A stretch of DNA of 64,000 nt. Origin: Mangrovibacter yixingensis (GTDB lineage Bacteria; Pseudomonadota; Gammaproteobacteria; Enterobacterales; Enterobacteriaceae). The position numbers and the translations under genes are program-made. Where the stretch lies: assembly GCF_020523985.1 (NCBI RefSeq), contig NZ_JAIVKM010000002.1, forward strand, positions 62,001-126,000. The letters are read 5' to 3'. The number at the start of each line of letters is the position of its first letter. Within the stretch, counting starts at the first letter, position 1. The notes below the pieces were generated by a model, which made no database searches, was not told where the DNA came from, and saw only the letters and a list, made by a program, of their open reading frames with translations. This document shows positions 36,001 through 45,023 of the stretch, one piece after another.

Positions 36001-37483
36001 ATTCAGCCTGACCTTACCACGCGCAGATGGGAGCAATTGGCAACCTCTTACTTTCCCACAACCTGCGCCTAAAACCCTGGTGGTGGATGATAACCCGGTA
36101 GCCAGAGCCCTGCTGGAGTACCAGTTAACCACCATGAACGTTCCGGCAACCAGTACCAATAACCCGGATGAGGCGATAAAGTTGATTGCGCTGGCAGCCC
36201 AGGAGGGCAACCCTTTCGATGTTGTATTACTGGACTGGATAATGCCAGAAATGGACGGGTTGGCTTTAGCGGAACATATTCGCTACCAAATGAACCTGGC
36301 CACGATTCCTACGCTTATTTTGGTCAGTGCGGCTAACCATGCCGATTTGCCTGACACGCACAATTTCCCGATGCTGGATAACGTGCTGACCAAGCCATTA
36401 ACACCCGAACAGTTGTTTACTGCAATAAATCTTGGCAGAACCCATGCAGAGGCTATCACACACCCCCAACAGCACCGCCTTGCTGGTGTGAATATTCTGG
36501 TTGTAGAAGATAACCCGTTTAACCAAATGGTTATCAGCGAATTTTTAACCAGCGAAGGTGCCAATACGCGCATTGCCAGTGGCGGAGAAGAGGGTGTGCG
36601 AGCCGTGTTATCCGGCAGAAAAATGTTCGACATCGTGTTAATGGATGTGCAAATGCCGGATATTGACGGCCTGGAAGCCACCCGTCGCATTCGTGCCAAC
36701 CCACATTTTGCAAACCTGCCGATTATTGCAATGACTGCCAATGTCAGTGCATCGGACCGGCAAAACTGCCTTGATGCGGGGATGAATGACCATATTGGCA
36801 AGCCACTGGATTTTAATAACGTTATTACTACTCTCTCCCGCATGTTAGGGCGCACGCAAACAGCATTCGCTCCTGTACCCAGCAACCTACCCGGATTTTT
36901 ACAACGCACAGGTGGAAATGCTGGCATGTATCAAACATTACTCAATGCCTTTCTGCCATCTTTTACTTCATTACAGAACGAATTACGCAGTGCATGCCTG
37001 GCAAAAAACTGGCCTGCGGCAATGGCCGTTATACATACCATGAAGGGAGCCAGTGGTTCCGCCGGGCTGGATAAGCTATGGGCCTGGTTAGTTGAACAGG
37101 AAACAGCGCTAAAAGTGTCTGACGATAACGGGAAAGCGAGTTTGTTTGCCATATTGCCTGATGAGATTGAACAGCGCACACAAAGTGAATACGCGGTACT
37201 GATGGCGCAAATCACTGCACTTATTGCTGAAAAAGAGAACGATGGCGGCCCTGGTTCTGAACCGGCCCAACCCATCACTGAGATTATTCAGTTGTTACAC
37301 CGCCACCTGGATAACAGCAATATGGAAGCGTTGGGGCTGGCGAAATCATTGTGCCATACGCTGGCGGAACAGCCTGGGTTAACCCCTGAGCTTAACCAAC
37401 TGGTACAGGCTACAGAGTCTTTGGACTTTGAGCTGGCGAAACACCTCTTGATAAAGATACAGGAGCAGGTACATGTGGAATAA
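33005..37483 (+). CDS. CHASE-domain hybrid sensor histidine kinase (multi-PAS, two REC, HPt)
   Basis: 1492 residues. A membrane segment (about 15-37), a periplasmic CHASE domain (about 40-290) and a second membrane segment (about 305-330) come first. Three PAS domains follow, at about 345-460, 490-625 and 640-765. HisKA has His788 (MSHEIRTPMN), then the ATPase with NLVSNAIKF, DTGIGI and GGTGLGL. Two receiver domains have Asp1077 (LLDWIMPEMDG) and Asp1214 (LMDVQMPDIDG), and a C-terminal HPt has His1344 (IHTMKGASG). All phosphorelay residues are present. Its stop overlaps the REC-GGDEF gene by 11 bases, so that protein is the probable final acceptor. The CHASE ligand is unknown. Confidence 0.92.
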   Translation: MLAQHITKLLHLQFATVATFLVGMLMAAGVALTVHQLNEEHIRQAMINSAQPEFSAVIASMSRYQYGLFEARTAVLSGGGEDIENSGFNAFAKTLDLKNNFPGARGFGFVRRVPHATLADFVEEERQETWPDFSVKYIAPWQGEHFIIEYLEPQNVSTNAKAIGLDIASEKQRREAATKAMKTGNAAITRPLALQYSNNISHNSFLILLPIYLNATTPETENERVSQCFGWAFAPLSIADIMRSQRFHDPNLILTLSDVTDPENPETFYRSSMENGAYTWHQDNHILSRTWRFSISTTPVWLAGLNLFSVSGTFFIGILFSAILALLVNIAVSRANDRRRLSVEQSKLTLIVESSADAIIGKDINGKIISWNTGAEKMFGYTREEAMGHYLSDLIIPMRLQNEEVMTLNRVRNKETISDMETVRRRKDGSELQVSGTVSPILNASGAVIGASTTVRDISQQKENEQRIQELNQNLEQQVRERTAELAGLNTLLSTVMSATYEFTIIATDLTGIIRLFNKGAERMLGYSEEEVVGKVTPVIIHVPEEVERYSQQLSAETHTSVRGFDVFVHHARQGLSEQREWTYVRKDGSRFPVRLVVTTMHNATGELTGYLGISMDITQQRQAQQALESARDQLLSTTQTLLTASKTAGLGIWRWNLADNSLEWNDLMYSFYDLPTSLEGNGLSLNHWESRIHPDDRELAIQQLRDAVDLNQEYTPAFRVVQRNGEIRYLQAGAYIERDHQGQAVRVTGINLDVTEDHVLRGNLIEAKEQADAANAAKSMFLANMSHEIRTPMNAVLGMLQLLLKTQLAPRQYDFAEKAHIAAKSLLGLLNDILDYSKIDAGKLELDNQPFNINKLMEHLAIVMSGNLNNKSIELLFDLDSQLPPDLTGDEMRLQQVLINLVSNAIKFTEQGEVVVTTLMLAMTSHSVTLKFSVSDTGIGINPDQLARIFDVFTQAEASTSRRYGGTGLGLVISRRLVESMGGELVVHSTEGKGSDFSFSLTLPRADGSNWQPLTFPQPAPKTLVVDDNPVARALLEYQLTTMNVPATSTNNPDEAIKLIALAAQEGNPFDVVLLDWIMPEMDGLALAEHIRYQMNLATIPTLILVSAANHADLPDTHNFPMLDNVLTKPLTPEQLFTAINLGRTHAEAITHPQQHRLAGVNILVVEDNPFNQMVISEFLTSEGANTRIASGGEEGVRAVLSGRKMFDIVLMDVQMPDIDGLEATRRIRANPHFANLPIIAMTANVSASDRQNCLDAGMNDHIGKPLDFNNVITTLSRMLGRTQTAFAPVPSNLPGFLQRTGGNAGMYQTLLNAFLPSFTSLQNELRSACLAKNWPAAMAVIHTMKGASGSAGLDKLWAWLVEQETALKVSDDNGKASLFAILPDEIEQRTQSEYAVLMAQITALIAEKENDGGPGSEPAQPITEIIQLLHRHLDNSNMEALGLAKSLCHTLAEQPGLTPELNQLVQATESLDFELAKHLLIKIQEQVHVE

Positions 37484-38438
37484 GGTTTTGGACGAATATG
37501 CCCTGCGCGGCTATAAACCACGCATTCTGATAGTTGATGATCAGCCCGTGAATGTTCATACCCTGAGTGCTGTGTTCCATGGTGAACTGGATGTCATTGT
37601 CGCGACCAGTGGTGAAAAAGCACTGCACCTAGCGCTGAACCAGAAACCCGATCTGATCCTGCTGGATATCGTGATGCCAGATATCGATGGCTACGAAGTG
37701 TGCCGTCGGCTGAAAAATGATCCTATTACTGAGTGGATCCCGATTATTTTTGTCACTGCTGAAACTGAGGCCGATGTCGAAGCATATGGTTTTGAAATTG
37801 GCGCTGTTGATTTTATAGCCAAACCCATTAATCCGGCGATTGTGCGTGCCCGGGTCATGACACAGCTTATGCTCAAGCTGTATATGGACAATATGCGTGA
37901 AATCGCCTGGCTGGACGGCCTGACGGGGCTGTATAACCGGCGGTGGTTTGATGAAATGTTAAAACAAAATTGGTTGTTATGCCGCCGCGAACAGCGACCC
38001 CTTGCCATCATTATGCTGGATGTCGATTTTTTTAAACGCTTTAATGATAGCTACGGGCACCAGAAAGGTGATGACTGCCTCCGGGCAATTGCCGTCGCAC
38101 TAAAAGGCACACTACGCCGCCCTATGGATATGGTTTTCCGTTACGGCGGCGAAGAGTTTACCTGCCTGCTTCCTCTGACTGATCTCGCTGGCGCACAGGA
38201 ACGAGCTAACGCTATCCTCAGTGCAATAAAGGCGCTTAAAATTCCCCATGCAACGTCACGCGTCAGCCCGTTCGTGACTATCAGTATTGGCATTGCCGCT
38301 ACTACCCCTGAGCAGGATAGCGGCGAGGAAGACTTACTTAATCACTCCGACCAGGCGCTGTACCAAAGCAAAAGCGATGGGCGCAACCGCATCACAACCT
38401 GGTCTGGTGATAAACCCGATACTGACACGGTGGTGTAA
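37473..38438 (+). CDS. REC-GGDEF response regulator (diguanylate cyclase)
   Basis: 321 residues. The receiver domain (17-130) has phospho-acceptor Asp65 (LLDIVMPDIDG) and acidic pair DD at 22-23, followed by a GGDEF domain. The active-site GGEEF is at 225-229, and the product-inhibition I-site RPMD is five residues before it (216-219). It is predicted to make c-di-GMP when phosphorylated, in the manner of PleD or WspR. The gene overlaps the hybrid kinase by 11 bases, strong evidence that the kinase's HPt phosphorylates it. No EAL phosphodiesterase is in the window. Confidence 0.93.
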   Translation: MWNKVLDEYALRGYKPRILIVDDQPVNVHTLSAVFHGELDVIVATSGEKALHLALNQKPDLILLDIVMPDIDGYEVCRRLKNDPITEWIPIIFVTAETEADVEAYGFEIGAVDFIAKPINPAIVRARVMTQLMLKLYMDNMREIAWLDGLTGLYNRRWFDEMLKQNWLLCRREQRPLAIIMLDVDFFKRFNDSYGHQKGDDCLRAIAVALKGTLRRPMDMVFRYGGEEFTCLLPLTDLAGAQERANAILSAIKALKIPHATSRVSPFVTISIGIAATTPEQDSGEEDLLNHSDQALYQSKSDGRNRITTWSGDKPDTDTVV

Positions 38439-38441
38439 GTT

Positions 38442-38711
38442 TTACGCCACTTTGCTATTACGCCGAGCCGTCAGCAAATAGCGGTTAAAAAGCGCTGTCA
38501 GTGGGTTAGCGCAACCGAAGCAGACACCAGCTTTAGTTGAATAACGGTAGCGCCCGGCAATTTTCCGCGCCTGAATTTCCCCTGATTGCATCCCTTTTTT
38601 AATCTCGTAATAAATAACTTTCCCAGACGTCCCTAAAGCATGGTTAATCGCCTGGGCATCAGAAGCAGGATGTTCCCGTAAAAACGCGTACAGTTGTTCA
38701 TAACGTGTCAT
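38442..38711 (-). CDS. Small winged-helix-like protein
   Basis: 89 residues from the ATG at 38711, with GAGGAGAGTG upstream. YEQLYAFLREHPASDAQAINHALGTSGKVIYYEIKKGMQSGEI is a helix-turn-helix/winged-helix pattern, then KIAGRYRYS (wing). CFGCANPLTALFNRYLLTARR ends the protein; the C-x2-C pair is suggestive of metal binding but has only two cysteines. It converges on the cyclase gene, 3 bases between stops, and is 40 bases downstream of the BamA-like gene on the same strand. The function is unknown; a DNA-binding regulator is inferred. Confidence 0.65.
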   Translation of the reverse strand: MTRYEQLYAFLREHPASDAQAINHALGTSGKVIYYEIKKGMQSGEIQARKIAGRYRYSTKAGVCFGCANPLTALFNRYLLTARRNSKVA

Positions 38712-38750
38712 CACACTCTCCTCATTATTCATCACGTAATCCCGCTATAA

Positions 38751-41174
38751 TTACCAGGTTTTTCCGATGTTAAACTGGAATTGTTCTGATTTATCCCCAC
38801 TGTACTTTTTCACGGGCTCGGCATAGGAAAAGACCAGCGGACCGAGTGGAGACATCCATTGCAAAGCAACCCCGGCAGAAACCCGGATGTCACCAGGATC
38901 GCTGTAATCCGGGATCCCGGCACTTTCGGTTTGTGCGGTATTTTTCCAGGTTGTGCTCCATACCGAGCCTGCATCCACAAATAACGAGGTACGCAGGGAA
39001 TCTGCGTAACGGTCACTTACGAATGGCGTCGGTACAATCAATTCGGTATTTAGCACTGCCATGGCATTCCCCCCCACGGCATCTGAAGAAGAATCAAGTG
39101 GGCATGCACTGTAACTACTTTCGGAACCATTACACCGGTAATAAGCCGCCTTTGGCCCAATCGTGTTGGATGAGAAACCACGCACAGAAGACGAACCACC
39201 CGCATAGAAATTGTCGTAGAACGGCACAACATGCCCGTTCAGCCCTGCGGCGTAACCAGCCCGTAAGCGCTCCATCCATACCCAGGATTTACTGCCGGAT
39301 AACGGAACATACTGAGTGGTATCAAAAGACAGTTTGTAATAACTGTTATCAGACCCCGGTACTGTCACTTTACCGGTCAGGCTGGTTTTATTACCCGACT
39401 GCGGGAAATAGCCCCGGTTCAGATTGTTGTATTGCCAGCCCAGGCTGGCAAAGTAATCATTGCCGCTATAACTTGCCCCGCTGTCGCCATCTTTGGTCAC
39501 CACCTTCGGGTTAATATTCTGCGAACTGAGGTAATTCCAGATGGTCAGTTCCGGGTCCATGTTGGTTAAGCGGTTATGGACATAATCCAGCCCCAGGTTC
39601 AGGCGGTTATTTTCACTGACGGGAAATCCCAGATTGCCACCCACCCCGTAACTTTGCAGGTTATAACTGGCTTCATCGGAATCGGAAGCATCGTAACTGT
39701 TATAAAAAATCTTCCCGCCAAGGCTGACCCCATCTGGGGTAAAATAAGGGTCAGTAGCAGACAATTCGACATACGACTGGTAACTGTTACGTGTGCCATT
39801 AAAACTCACGGTGTTACCTGTACCCAACCAGTTATCCTGGGTCACGCCCAACTGGTAGCTCACACCGCTGTCTGTTCCATACCCCAGCCCTACATTAAAT
39901 GAGCCTGTATTACGCTCTTTCACGGTGTAGATAACGTCCACCTGGTCCGCTGTGCCGGGAACCGGGCGAGTTTGGGTTTCCACTTTCTCGAAGAACCCAG
40001 TCCGGTCAAGCCGTGCTTTCCCCTGCTCAACACTCTCGCTGTTCAGCCACCCGCCTTCCATTTGCCGCATCTCCCGGCGCAGCACTGAATCACGGGTTAT
40101 ATCATTACCTTTGAAAATGATACGGCGCACAGTAAATCGTCGCCCGGCATCCACTTGCATATGCAGCACCACCCGGTGAGTGGTGTCGTCAATCTCTGGC
40201 TGGGTTCGGACAACAGGCGAAGCATAGCCATATTTCCCCAGCAATTTTTTAATGCTTTCTTCTGCCTGAGTAATCCTGGCACCACTATATAAAGAGCCTT
40301 TGGGAAAGGTCGCCAGTTTCTCTATTTCACGGCTATGCCCTGCCAGGTTGCCTGTTACTAAAGTGCGGCTAATCTGGTAGCGGGCACCTTCATGCAGGTT
40401 AATCGTGATATAGAGGGATTTTTTATCCGGAGTCATACTGACCTGAGTGCTGTCGATAGCAAAACGCGCATAGCCTCTGTTAAGGTAATAACTGCGTAAT
40501 GTTTCTAAATCACCGGCCAGTTTTTCTTTCTGGTATTTTTGGTCTGCCAATACGTTCCACCAGGGAACATCGTCACGTAACTGAAAATTTGCCAGCAGCG
40601 TTTCACTACTGAAAGCATGGTTACCAACCAGGTTTATCTGGGCTATTTTGGCGGAAACACCTTCCTGGAAGACAAATTTCAAATCGACCCGGTTACGGGG
40701 CAGTGGTGTAACCACGGCTTTTACTGTCGCACTGTATTTACCCACACTGTAGTAAAACGACTGTAACGCCTGCTCCATATCAGAAAGTGTATTACGGTCA
40801 AGCGCACTGCCAACGGTAATCCCCGAGGCATCCAGATTTTGCTTTAATAACTCGTCTTTGACCGATTTGTTTCCGGCAAAATTGATGCTGGCAATGGTTG
40901 GTTTTTCTTTCACCTGCACAAATAACGTACTGCCATCACGTGAGATAGAAACATCTTCAAAATACCCTGTGGCATAGAGTGCCCGAATTGCATTGCCGAT
41001 ATCCTGATTACTTACGTTTTCTCCCTGGTGAATTGGCATACTCAGTAATGCAGCCCCAGGCGTTACTCTCTGTAATCCCTTAAACTGAATATCATTCACG
41101 GTGGTGCTTTCTGCAGCCCAGCCAGCAACTGATGACAGCAATAAACTCAGAAGCCAGTAATGCTTAATTTGCAT
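38751..41174 (-). CDS. BamA paralogue (Omp85 outer-membrane assembly protein)
   Basis: 807 residues (E. coli BamA 810). The signal peptide ends near GWAA-ES, and the mature protein starts [22 protein letters not shown]. Five POTRA domains span about 24-420, and a 16-strand barrel follows with [13 protein letters not shown] (L6 motif VRGF) and the C-terminal FQFNIGKTW signal ending in aromatic W. Identity to BamA is high throughout the POTRA region; extracellular loops differ, for example a Cys-containing loop near [16 protein letters not shown]. Its setting, between a winged-helix gene and unrelated genes, is not the usual rseP-bamA-skp operon. It is therefore probably a second copy with a special client or stress role. 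Confidence 0.9.
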   Translation of the reverse strand: MQIKHYWLLSLLLSSVAGWAAESTTVNDIQFKGLQRVTPGAALLSMPIHQGENVSNQDIGNAIRALYATGYFEDVSISRDGSTLFVQVKEKPTIASINFAGNKSVKDELLKQNLDASGITVGSALDRNTLSDMEQALQSFYYSVGKYSATVKAVVTPLPRNRVDLKFVFQEGVSAKIAQINLVGNHAFSSETLLANFQLRDDVPWWNVLADQKYQKEKLAGDLETLRSYYLNRGYARFAIDSTQVSMTPDKKSLYITINLHEGARYQISRTLVTGNLAGHSREIEKLATFPKGSLYSGARITQAEESIKKLLGKYGYASPVVRTQPEIDDTTHRVVLHMQVDAGRRFTVRRIIFKGNDITRDSVLRREMRQMEGGWLNSESVEQGKARLDRTGFFEKVETQTRPVPGTADQVDVIYTVKERNTGSFNVGLGYGTDSGVSYQLGVTQDNWLGTGNTVSFNGTRNSYQSYVELSATDPYFTPDGVSLGGKIFYNSYDASDSDEASYNLQSYGVGGNLGFPVSENNRLNLGLDYVHNRLTNMDPELTIWNYLSSQNINPKVVTKDGDSGASYSGNDYFASLGWQYNNLNRGYFPQSGNKTSLTGKVTVPGSDNSYYKLSFDTTQYVPLSGSKSWVWMERLRAGYAAGLNGHVVPFYDNFYAGGSSSVRGFSSNTIGPKAAYYRCNGSESSYSACPLDSSSDAVGGNAMAVLNTELIVPTPFVSDRYADSLRTSLFVDAGSVWSTTWKNTAQTESAGIPDYSDPGDIRVSAGVALQWMSPLGPLVFSYAEPVKKYSGDKSEQFQFNIGKTW

Positions 41175-41599
41175 AATCTCTTCACTATTCAGTAATAAGG
41201 TTTTCTATACATAGCAAGTAAGCCTGTTAACCGGGTTATTCCATAGAGGCAACTGACTAAATACTTACAGACTCATGGTGCCGAAAAGTAACCATGAAAA
41301 ATGGTGAAACAATGAAGAAAAAATGAATGCAATAACATTTCCATCGACAATTAAAATAAAAAATTATTTTTCAAAGCCCCAGTGAACTTCCATGAAACAG
41401 ATTTGTCTCACAATCATTTGTGAATAATAAAAATTAATTATTTTACTTATCGCTCTAACAAAATGTCTTTGCATCAGCTAGAAATAATGGCCAAACAACA
41501 ACCATGGATAAATGTACTGGCTAGCCTGAGATAACGGAATAACAAGTACTATTAATCAGGCAGGACAAACTCTCATTGAATATTACTGGAGAAAGCACA
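41175..41599. other. Intergenic region upstream of the BamA-like gene
   Basis: 425 bases, AT-rich around 41330-41460, with no gene or clear hairpin. The promoter of the BamA-like gene must lie here on the reverse strand, but I could not define it. Confidence 0.4.
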
Positions 41600-41881
41600 A
41601 TGTTGTACCAACCCGGCCCCTGGTCGTTAACGAAAGATGGAAAAGTGGCTGATGCCAATGGAAATTGCGTGCTTATACAAGGTTTTTCCAGTGGCCTTCC
41701 CGGTGGTGAAACAGCCGCTAACACCCACCTTTGCCTCGCGGCACCTGAGTTGGTAGAGGCACTGATTCTCAACTGCCAATTATTGCAGACCTGTGCTTCT
41801 GAAAATATTGAGTTTCAGCATGCAATTGCTCAGGCAAACACACTTCTTTCCCGTATAAATAGTCAGGAAATAAGTTTCTGA
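41600..41881 (+). CDS. Small phage-type hypothetical protein
   Basis: 93 residues from the ATG at 41600, with GGAGAAAG upstream. The pattern is PGPWSL..DGKVADANGNCVLIQGF, then NTHLCLAAPELVEALILNCQLL, then a helix. The ending 'AAPELVEAL' is common in short proteins of phage early regions. No function is known. It is an isolated gene, perhaps a leftover of a mobile element, and it has no phage neighbours here. Confidence 0.6.
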   Translation: MLYQPGPWSLTKDGKVADANGNCVLIQGFSSGLPGGETAANTHLCLAAPELVEALILNCQLLQTCASENIEFQHAIAQANTLLSRINSQEISF

Positions 41882-42097
41882 GTTATACAAATTCCGGGCA
41901 ATGGGTAAGTTGCTGCCAGCACCTTACCTGCTTGTGCTGTATTAACTAGCAACATGTTTTTAACTACCCTGGCTGTAAAACGTTCAAGGTTAAATATTCA
42001 CCCCTCGCACAGCTGATTCATATTTCCTCCGTTTTTTCGTCACGATTAACCGTTAGGTTAGAGCAACCAGAACAGAATAACTTTGCTTCACTTTGGT

Positions 42098-42222
42098 TAA
42101 AGCCTGTCTCCCGGTTTAGGCTTTAATATGTTTGACAACAAAGACATGCTGGTTATTTATTCTGGTATTTTCATTCCTAACCAATAAGTTGACTTTGCCC
42201 ATCGCCTGGTGGGCTTTTTTTT
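42098..42222 (+). ncRNA. Candidate structured RNA ending in a rho-independent terminator
   Basis: TTAAAGCCT and its complement AGGCTTTAA enclose a 12-base loop near 42100-42127. About 70 bases later GCCCA/TGGGC form a hairpin with eight Ts (42197-42222). The terminator is over 300 bases past the nearest forward-strand gene and before the cyclase gene. It may end a small RNA or be a 5' leader element. I do not match it to a known riboswitch. Confidence 0.3.
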
Positions 42223-42394
42223 CCCAGAGGCCGTCACTACTGTGAATGTCTCATTTGTGATTCAAAATCAAATCCATGTCACTTTTCGCTGTTTTTTTAC
42301 TCAAGAAACAATCACTGATGCCGAAAACGTTAGTGGGAGCGTAACTCTTTTCCTAAACCCAGGTCTCAATGGCAACACATAAGAAACGTTAACT

Positions 42395-44038
42395 ATGGTG
42401 TCATATAAGCTGGTTAATTTAAGAAATTTGATGATCGCACTGTCTGTCGGCAGCGTGCTGGCTACGGCTGCGATATTGCTTGCCCTTGTGTACCGGTTCC
42501 AAAGTGAAGATTTCCGCCATACAATACAGGTTGATAACACGGCATCGTCACATAAACTGGCTGAAAGTATTAACCATTATTTTCTTCAGGCACAACATGC
42601 CCTGGCCTGGAGTGTCAAAAATGTACCAGACCCCACCCAGCGCGAATATTTAGCACTGGAAGCCCGCCGTTTGTATCAGCAATCGCAGCTTTTTAACCGG
42701 GTTGCTGTCGTCAATGAGCAGAATGTCATTGATGCTATTTTCCCTGCAATGCCGGGCGATAACCACAAACCACTCAATTCACCCGGTAGCCTGAAAGCCC
42801 TGCAAAGCAAGCAACCGCTAATCAGTTTGCCGTATATTTCCACAGCAAGTAACTTCGTTGTTTTGCTCAGTTACCCATTAAATTCACCACAAAACCACCC
42901 TGCCGGTTATCTCGCGGGGGTGATTTATCTACATAAAGACAGTGAACTTAACCGGTTACTGAAAAGCTACCATTACGCAGAGGGCAACCATGTCCGTATT
43001 GAAACACCGCAAGGTACTGTCATTTACGACAGCAGCCGTAACCCGGAAGATGCATCAGCCCTGCTGGATGAACCCAGCCTGTCCGAACGTCTGTTAAAAA
43101 ATACTTCTGGTTCATTCGAAGGGGAAATTCACCACCAAACAGCGCTTATCAGCTACTCAACTGTCAATGCTACAGGGTGGAAAGTAGTCATCTACTCACG
43201 CCAGACCGCTGTCAAAGCGATGATGGCATCATCTATAAGCCTGTCTGCGGGCATAATTATCCCGGTAATTATATTAATTTCGCTAACAGCGGCTTACCTG
43301 GCTTCTCGCATATCAACGCCGCTTACCCGCCTTGCCAGGGTAACAGAAAAATTCCCCGCAGATGAAAAGCTCAAGAATATTCTCAACATAAATGTCTGGT
43401 ACTACGAAGCAAAGATATTACGCAAAGCGGTATATAAAAGTTTACGGGCAATGCAATATACTGTGTCCCGGCTAAATAATGATGCAATGACAGACCAACT
43501 CACGGCGTTATATAACCGTCGTGGGTTGGTTGAAAAAATGCGTGAACTTCCATCTGGAAGTAATATTATTATCCTGCTCGATATTGATAATTTTAAAAAT
43601 ATCAATGATAAATATGGGCATGACATTGGTGACCGCACATTAGTAACTCTGGCAAAACGGCTCAAAAACCTGTGCCGCAGCAGCGATATTATTAGCCGCT
43701 TTGGGGGAGAGGAGTTTGTTGTCGTTTTACCCGGTTGCCCGTTTGATACAGGCACAACTATTGCCGAGCGAATTCGTTTTGGTGTTTCAGGTTACCACGA
43801 TGAAGGCGTTCCCGTGTTTACCGTTTCTATTGGTGTTTACGCTATGACAAATACCTCCGCTGTTCCTGTTGACCAGGCGATAAAAATGGCAGATATTGCT
43901 CTGTATGCAGCCAAAGAAGCCGGGCGAAATTGTGTTGTTACCCATCATCAAGGGCAATTGCGGCGCTACCCACAAGGAAATTTATTAGTTCACCCACCAC
44001 AAAAAGTGGTGGCCGAAAAAGCGGTATCTAAAATCTGA
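42395..44038 (+). CDS. Membrane-bound diguanylate cyclase
   Basis: 547 residues. A membrane segment (about 14-32) is followed by a periplasmic dCache-like sensor (about 40-275), a second membrane segment (about 285-305), a linker and a GGDEF domain. The active site GGEEF is at 437-441, with the inhibitory I-site RSSD at 428-431 and the conserved DIDNFKNINDKYGHDIGD. All catalytic residues are present, so it should synthesise c-di-GMP at the inner membrane in response to a periplasmic signal. It stands alone 3.9 kb from the REC-GGDEF gene. Nothing in the sequence tells the ligand. Confidence 0.9.
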   Translation: MVSYKLVNLRNLMIALSVGSVLATAAILLALVYRFQSEDFRHTIQVDNTASSHKLAESINHYFLQAQHALAWSVKNVPDPTQREYLALEARRLYQQSQLFNRVAVVNEQNVIDAIFPAMPGDNHKPLNSPGSLKALQSKQPLISLPYISTASNFVVLLSYPLNSPQNHPAGYLAGVIYLHKDSELNRLLKSYHYAEGNHVRIETPQGTVIYDSSRNPEDASALLDEPSLSERLLKNTSGSFEGEIHHQTALISYSTVNATGWKVVIYSRQTAVKAMMASSISLSAGIIIPVIILISLTAAYLASRISTPLTRLARVTEKFPADEKLKNILNINVWYYEAKILRKAVYKSLRAMQYTVSRLNNDAMTDQLTALYNRRGLVEKMRELPSGSNIIILLDIDNFKNINDKYGHDIGDRTLVTLAKRLKNLCRSSDIISRFGGEEFVVVLPGCPFDTGTTIAERIRFGVSGYHDEGVPVFTVSIGVYAMTNTSAVPVDQAIKMADIALYAAKEAGRNCVVTHHQGQLRRYPQGNLLVHPPQKVVAEKAVSKI

Positions 44039-44425
44039 CTTAGCCAGACAGGATGTCAGCACGGAAGTGTTACACGGATAATTTAATTTAAAGCCACACT
44101 GAATCAAAATGCTATTCGTTCATTAGCAATGAAAGAACCATAAATTGGTCGTAAAATTAAAACAATAAAACAGCACTAAAGTAAAATACATTTATGCCTG
44201 TTATACATTCACAGTTACTTAAAGTAAATCAAGCAATAAGGCAGGTGTCTTTTATTATATCTTTGCTATATTATGTTTTTACCCTGGAAAATTCAGATTA
44301 CGTGGGAGCCACGCGTATTCACCGTAATTTGATATATAGGATATTTTTAGCAAATAGCTGTATCCAGACACCTTAGTTCAAATTATCAAACGGCTATTCG
44401 GCCGTGAATGATGTCAGGATGGTTA
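44039..44425. other. AT-rich gap between the cyclase and a small gene
   Basis: 387 bases with no gene; reading frame 44194-44376 has no ribosome site and unusual composition. No repeat or terminator is evident. Confidence 0.4.
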
Positions 44426-44689
44426 ATGATGAAAATAGACAGCGTACAATCAAGCTGGCTTGCGACAGGTAATAACCTTGCCAGCGACACATCAGCAAGA
44501 CAACCTCTGGGTATTGAACGTAGTAGTGGCAGTTGGTGCCCGCAAACGGGCATGTGGCAAACAACAAACATTACGGCCAGTGCCGTTGTGGGCGTACAGA
44601 AAGGTACAATGATGCCCTGGCATCATGGACAGTCGGCTAACTGGCGACTGGTGGGCTATGACTACACAAGTGAAGATGCAGCATCATGA
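44426..44689 (+). CDS. Small uncharacterised protein
   Basis: 87 residues from the ATG-ATG at 44426, with AGGATGG upstream. The central pattern is SSGSWCPQTGMWQTTNITASAVVGVQKGTMMPWHHGQSANWRLVGYD. It has a Cys and several Trp, His and Gly, suggesting a compact beta-rich fold. There is no signal or membrane segment. A strong terminator follows 5 bases after the stop, supporting an expressed gene. I do not recognise the family. Confidence 0.6.
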   Translation: MMKIDSVQSSWLATGNNLASDTSARQPLGIERSSGSWCPQTGMWQTTNITASAVVGVQKGTMMPWHHGQSANWRLVGYDYTSEDAAS

Positions 44690-44693
44690 TTAT

Positions 44694-44733
44694 CAAAAAG
44701 AGTGGCGAAGAAGCTCGGTTTCGCCACTCTTTT
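44694..44733 (+). terminator. Rho-independent terminator
   Basis: AAAGAGTGGCGAA and TTCGCCACTCTTT arms with a GAAGCTCGG-type loop, followed by six Ts. It starts 5 bases after the small gene. Confidence 0.85.
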
Positions 44734-45023
44734 TTGATTCATTACGGGCAGGTATTTATCAGTTTTTGCCCAGATACATTTTCTTAATGGGCCAGGCAAG
44801 ATTTTTCGCATAGCCGGGCAAAAGATAGCAGTACAGATAACATTACCCGGTAAGCAAAGATACAAGGTGTACGTACCTTCCTATCGCCCTGCAAAAATAT
44901 ATTCGCAGTGAAAGATGACAATGCTGACAAGACTGTTTTGGTGAATTTACCAGTTATGGTAAAACATTCTTATACGGGAGGCCGCAATGCAGCCTCATGC
45001 GTATTGAATTTATTGTAAGGCGG

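Noticed and set aside
42098-42222. c-di-GMP (GEMM) riboswitch before the diguanylate cyclase
   Set aside because: AAAGCC and CCGG pieces are present, but the conserved CACGCACAGGGCAAACC core is not.
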